DNA of 8,125 bases from an uncultured Cytophagaceae bacterium (lineage in GTDB: Bacteria; Bacteroidota; Bacteroidia; Cytophagales; Spirosomataceae): contig CAJCBY010000441.1 of assembly GCA_903960725.1 (NCBI GenBank), forward strand, positions 1-8,125, read 5' to 3'. The notes under the pieces are model-generated. The model was not told the DNA's origin and did not search any database. It saw only the letters and a program-made list of their open reading frames with translations. The translations under genes and the position numbers were made by a program. Positions 6,924 through 8,125 of the stretch are shown piece after piece (position 1 is the stretch's first letter; every line of letters starts with the position of its first letter).

Positions 6924-8125
6924 TACGCGCGCACTTCGATACCTTTCATGAAGTTAACGAACGCCTTATTTACTACTTGGTTTCCACCCGGTGTAGGGAA
7001 ATTACCTGTGAAATACCAGTCACCTAAGTGATCAGGACAAGCCACATTTAAGTTCGCTACGGTTTGGTATACAATAGAAAGTTCGGCTTTTAAACCTTTT
7101 GGACGAACGATTTCAGCGATTTTATCTGATATTTCCTCGTCTGTGAAAGGAGCATAAATGGCCTTGACAAAGTTCTCTTGCTCAGCTGTGCCATTTTCTA
7201 GCGCATGTAGGCAACGTAAATTCACCTCGTCTAAAATGTTCTCTAATCCACGTTCTTGCAATAAGGCTAATGCAGCACGAAAGGCAACAAATTCCTTCAT
7301 TTTCGACATGTCGATTCCGTAGCAATCTGGGTAGCGAATTTGAGGAGCTGAAGAGACGATGACGATTTTCTTAGGGGATAATTTATCCAATAATTTCAGG
7401 ATGCTTTTCTCTAAAGTAGTACCGCGAACGATGGAATCATCAATGATGACCACTGAATCTACCTCTTTATTTATTACCTCGTAGGTCGTGTCGTATACGT
7501 GTGCGACCATGTCGTCACGCTGATCATCTGAGGTGATAAACGTACGTACTTTGACGTCTTTGGAGATTAGTTTTTCGACGCGTGGACGGAAGGTTAATAG
7601 CTCTTCTAATTCTTCTTCGAAAAGGATACCATCCATGATGGCTTTTTTTCTTTCTTTGGCCAAATGGTCTTCTAGGCCATCAATCATTCCAAGGAACGCT
7701 GTTTCTGCTGTGTTTGGAATGTAGGAGAAGACCGTGTTTTTTAGGTCATGATGAACCTCCGCTAAAATTTGAGGGATCAATAATTGCCCTAATTTCTTAC
7801 GCTCGTGGTAGATATCTGGATCGGATCCGCGAGAGAAATAGATGCGCTCGAAAGAGCATGATTTCTGCTCTAAACGGTCGATGAACGGAACTTCTTTTAC
7901 ATTTCCTTCAATGTCAATGATCAAGGCATGGCCAGGAGTAATTTCCTTAATTTGATCATAAGCGCAATTAAAGGATGTTTTGATGGCCTGTTTTTCGGAG
8001 GCTACTACCGCGACTTCTTCATCCACATAATAATAGGCTGGACGAATGCCCGCAGGGTCACGTGCTACAAAAGAGGCGCCGTAACCAGTCATTCCGACCA
8101 TCGCATAGCCTCCGTCAAAATCTTT
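6920..8125 (-). CDS. purF: Amidophosphoribosyltransferase, long Bacteroidota form (partial, N-terminus outside window)
   Basis: First committed enzyme of purine synthesis: glutamine plus PRPP gives phosphoribosylamine. The reading frame stays open to the window edge (KDFDGGYA precedes the Met at 8101), so that Met is internal and the catalytic N-terminal Cys is not visible. The 401 visible residues cover the end of the Ntn glutaminase domain (GGYAMVGM, RDPAGIRP) and the phosphoribosyltransferase domain, with the PRPP motif VVIIDDSIVRGTT at 7453-7415 and SSAPQIRYPDCYGIDM after it. Compared with E. coli PurF there is a charged insert of about 25 residues before RTFI. The loop after RTFI is acidic (SDDQRDDM) instead of rich in Arg/Lys. 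The tail DWYFTGNFPT lacks the two C-terminal iron-sulfur cysteines of the Bacillus type. Bacteroidota often encode a second, shorter PurF, so this may be a paralogue with an altered role. Confidence 0.88.
   Translation of the reverse strand, partial: KDFDGGYAMVGMTGYGASFVARDPAGIRPAYYYVDEEVAVVASEKQAIKTSFNCAYDQIKEITPGHALIIDIEGNVKEVPFIDRLEQKSCSFERIYFSRGSDPDIYHERKKLGQLLIPQILAEVHHDLKNTVFSYIPNTAETAFLGMIDGLEDHLAKERKKAIMDGILFEEELEELLTFRPRVEKLISKDVKVRTFITSDDQRDDMVAHVYDTTYEVINKEVDSVVIIDDSIVRGTTLEKSILKLLDKLSPKKIVIVSSAPQIRYPDCYGIDMSKMKEFVAFRAALALLQERGLENILDEVNLRCLHALENGTAEQENFVKAIYAPFTDEEISDKIAEIVRPKGLKAELSIVYQTVANLNVACPDHLGDWYFTGNFPTPGGNQVVNKAFVNFMKGIEVRAY

Overview
The window comes from a member of the Bacteroidota, most likely of the Cytophagales type. 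Three things point there: a PorP/SprF-family type IX secretion (T9SS) outer-membrane protein beside a protein with a gliding-motility-type C-terminal domain (CHU_C), the long form of amidophosphoribosyltransferase ending in a Bacteroidota-like tail, and AT-rich gene starts without Shine-Dalgarno sequences. No genus can be named from the sequence alone.

Layout. (1) 31-2733, plus strand: infB, translation initiation factor IF-2, complete, with a strong intrinsic terminator just after the stop. (2) 2734-3080: 347 bases without a gene. This stretch is highly structured. It holds two degenerate arrays with a 7-base period in opposite orientation (2766-2821 and 2997-3072). Each array faces a short ATCCC/GGGAT hairpin, and a second, bidirectional terminator-like hairpin lies between them at 2918-2943. 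(3) 3081-4097, minus strand: a PorP/SprF-family outer-membrane protein. (4) 4161-6923, plus strand: a 920-residue secreted multidomain protein with a type B T9SS C-terminal domain. It is divergent from the PorP-like gene across 63 bases. (5) 6920-8125, minus strand: the C-terminal two thirds of a long-form PurF-like amidophosphoribosyltransferase, cut by the window edge. It is convergent with the secreted protein gene, and the two stop codons overlap within one TTAA.

How the genes relate. infB and the PurF-like gene are housekeeping genes for translation initiation and purine synthesis. Between them sits a two-gene surface module: the secreted protein is probably exported by the T9SS, and the PorP/SprF-like barrel is probably its dedicated outer-membrane partner, as SprF is for SprB in Flavobacterium johnsoniae.

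The most unusual features are the inverted heptad arrays, a Ser in place of the usual Asn in the IF-2 G4 motif (SKID instead of NKID), and an atypical, acidic PRPP-loop segment in the PurF-like protein. I found no RNA genes, CRISPR array, insertion sequence or clear defence system.
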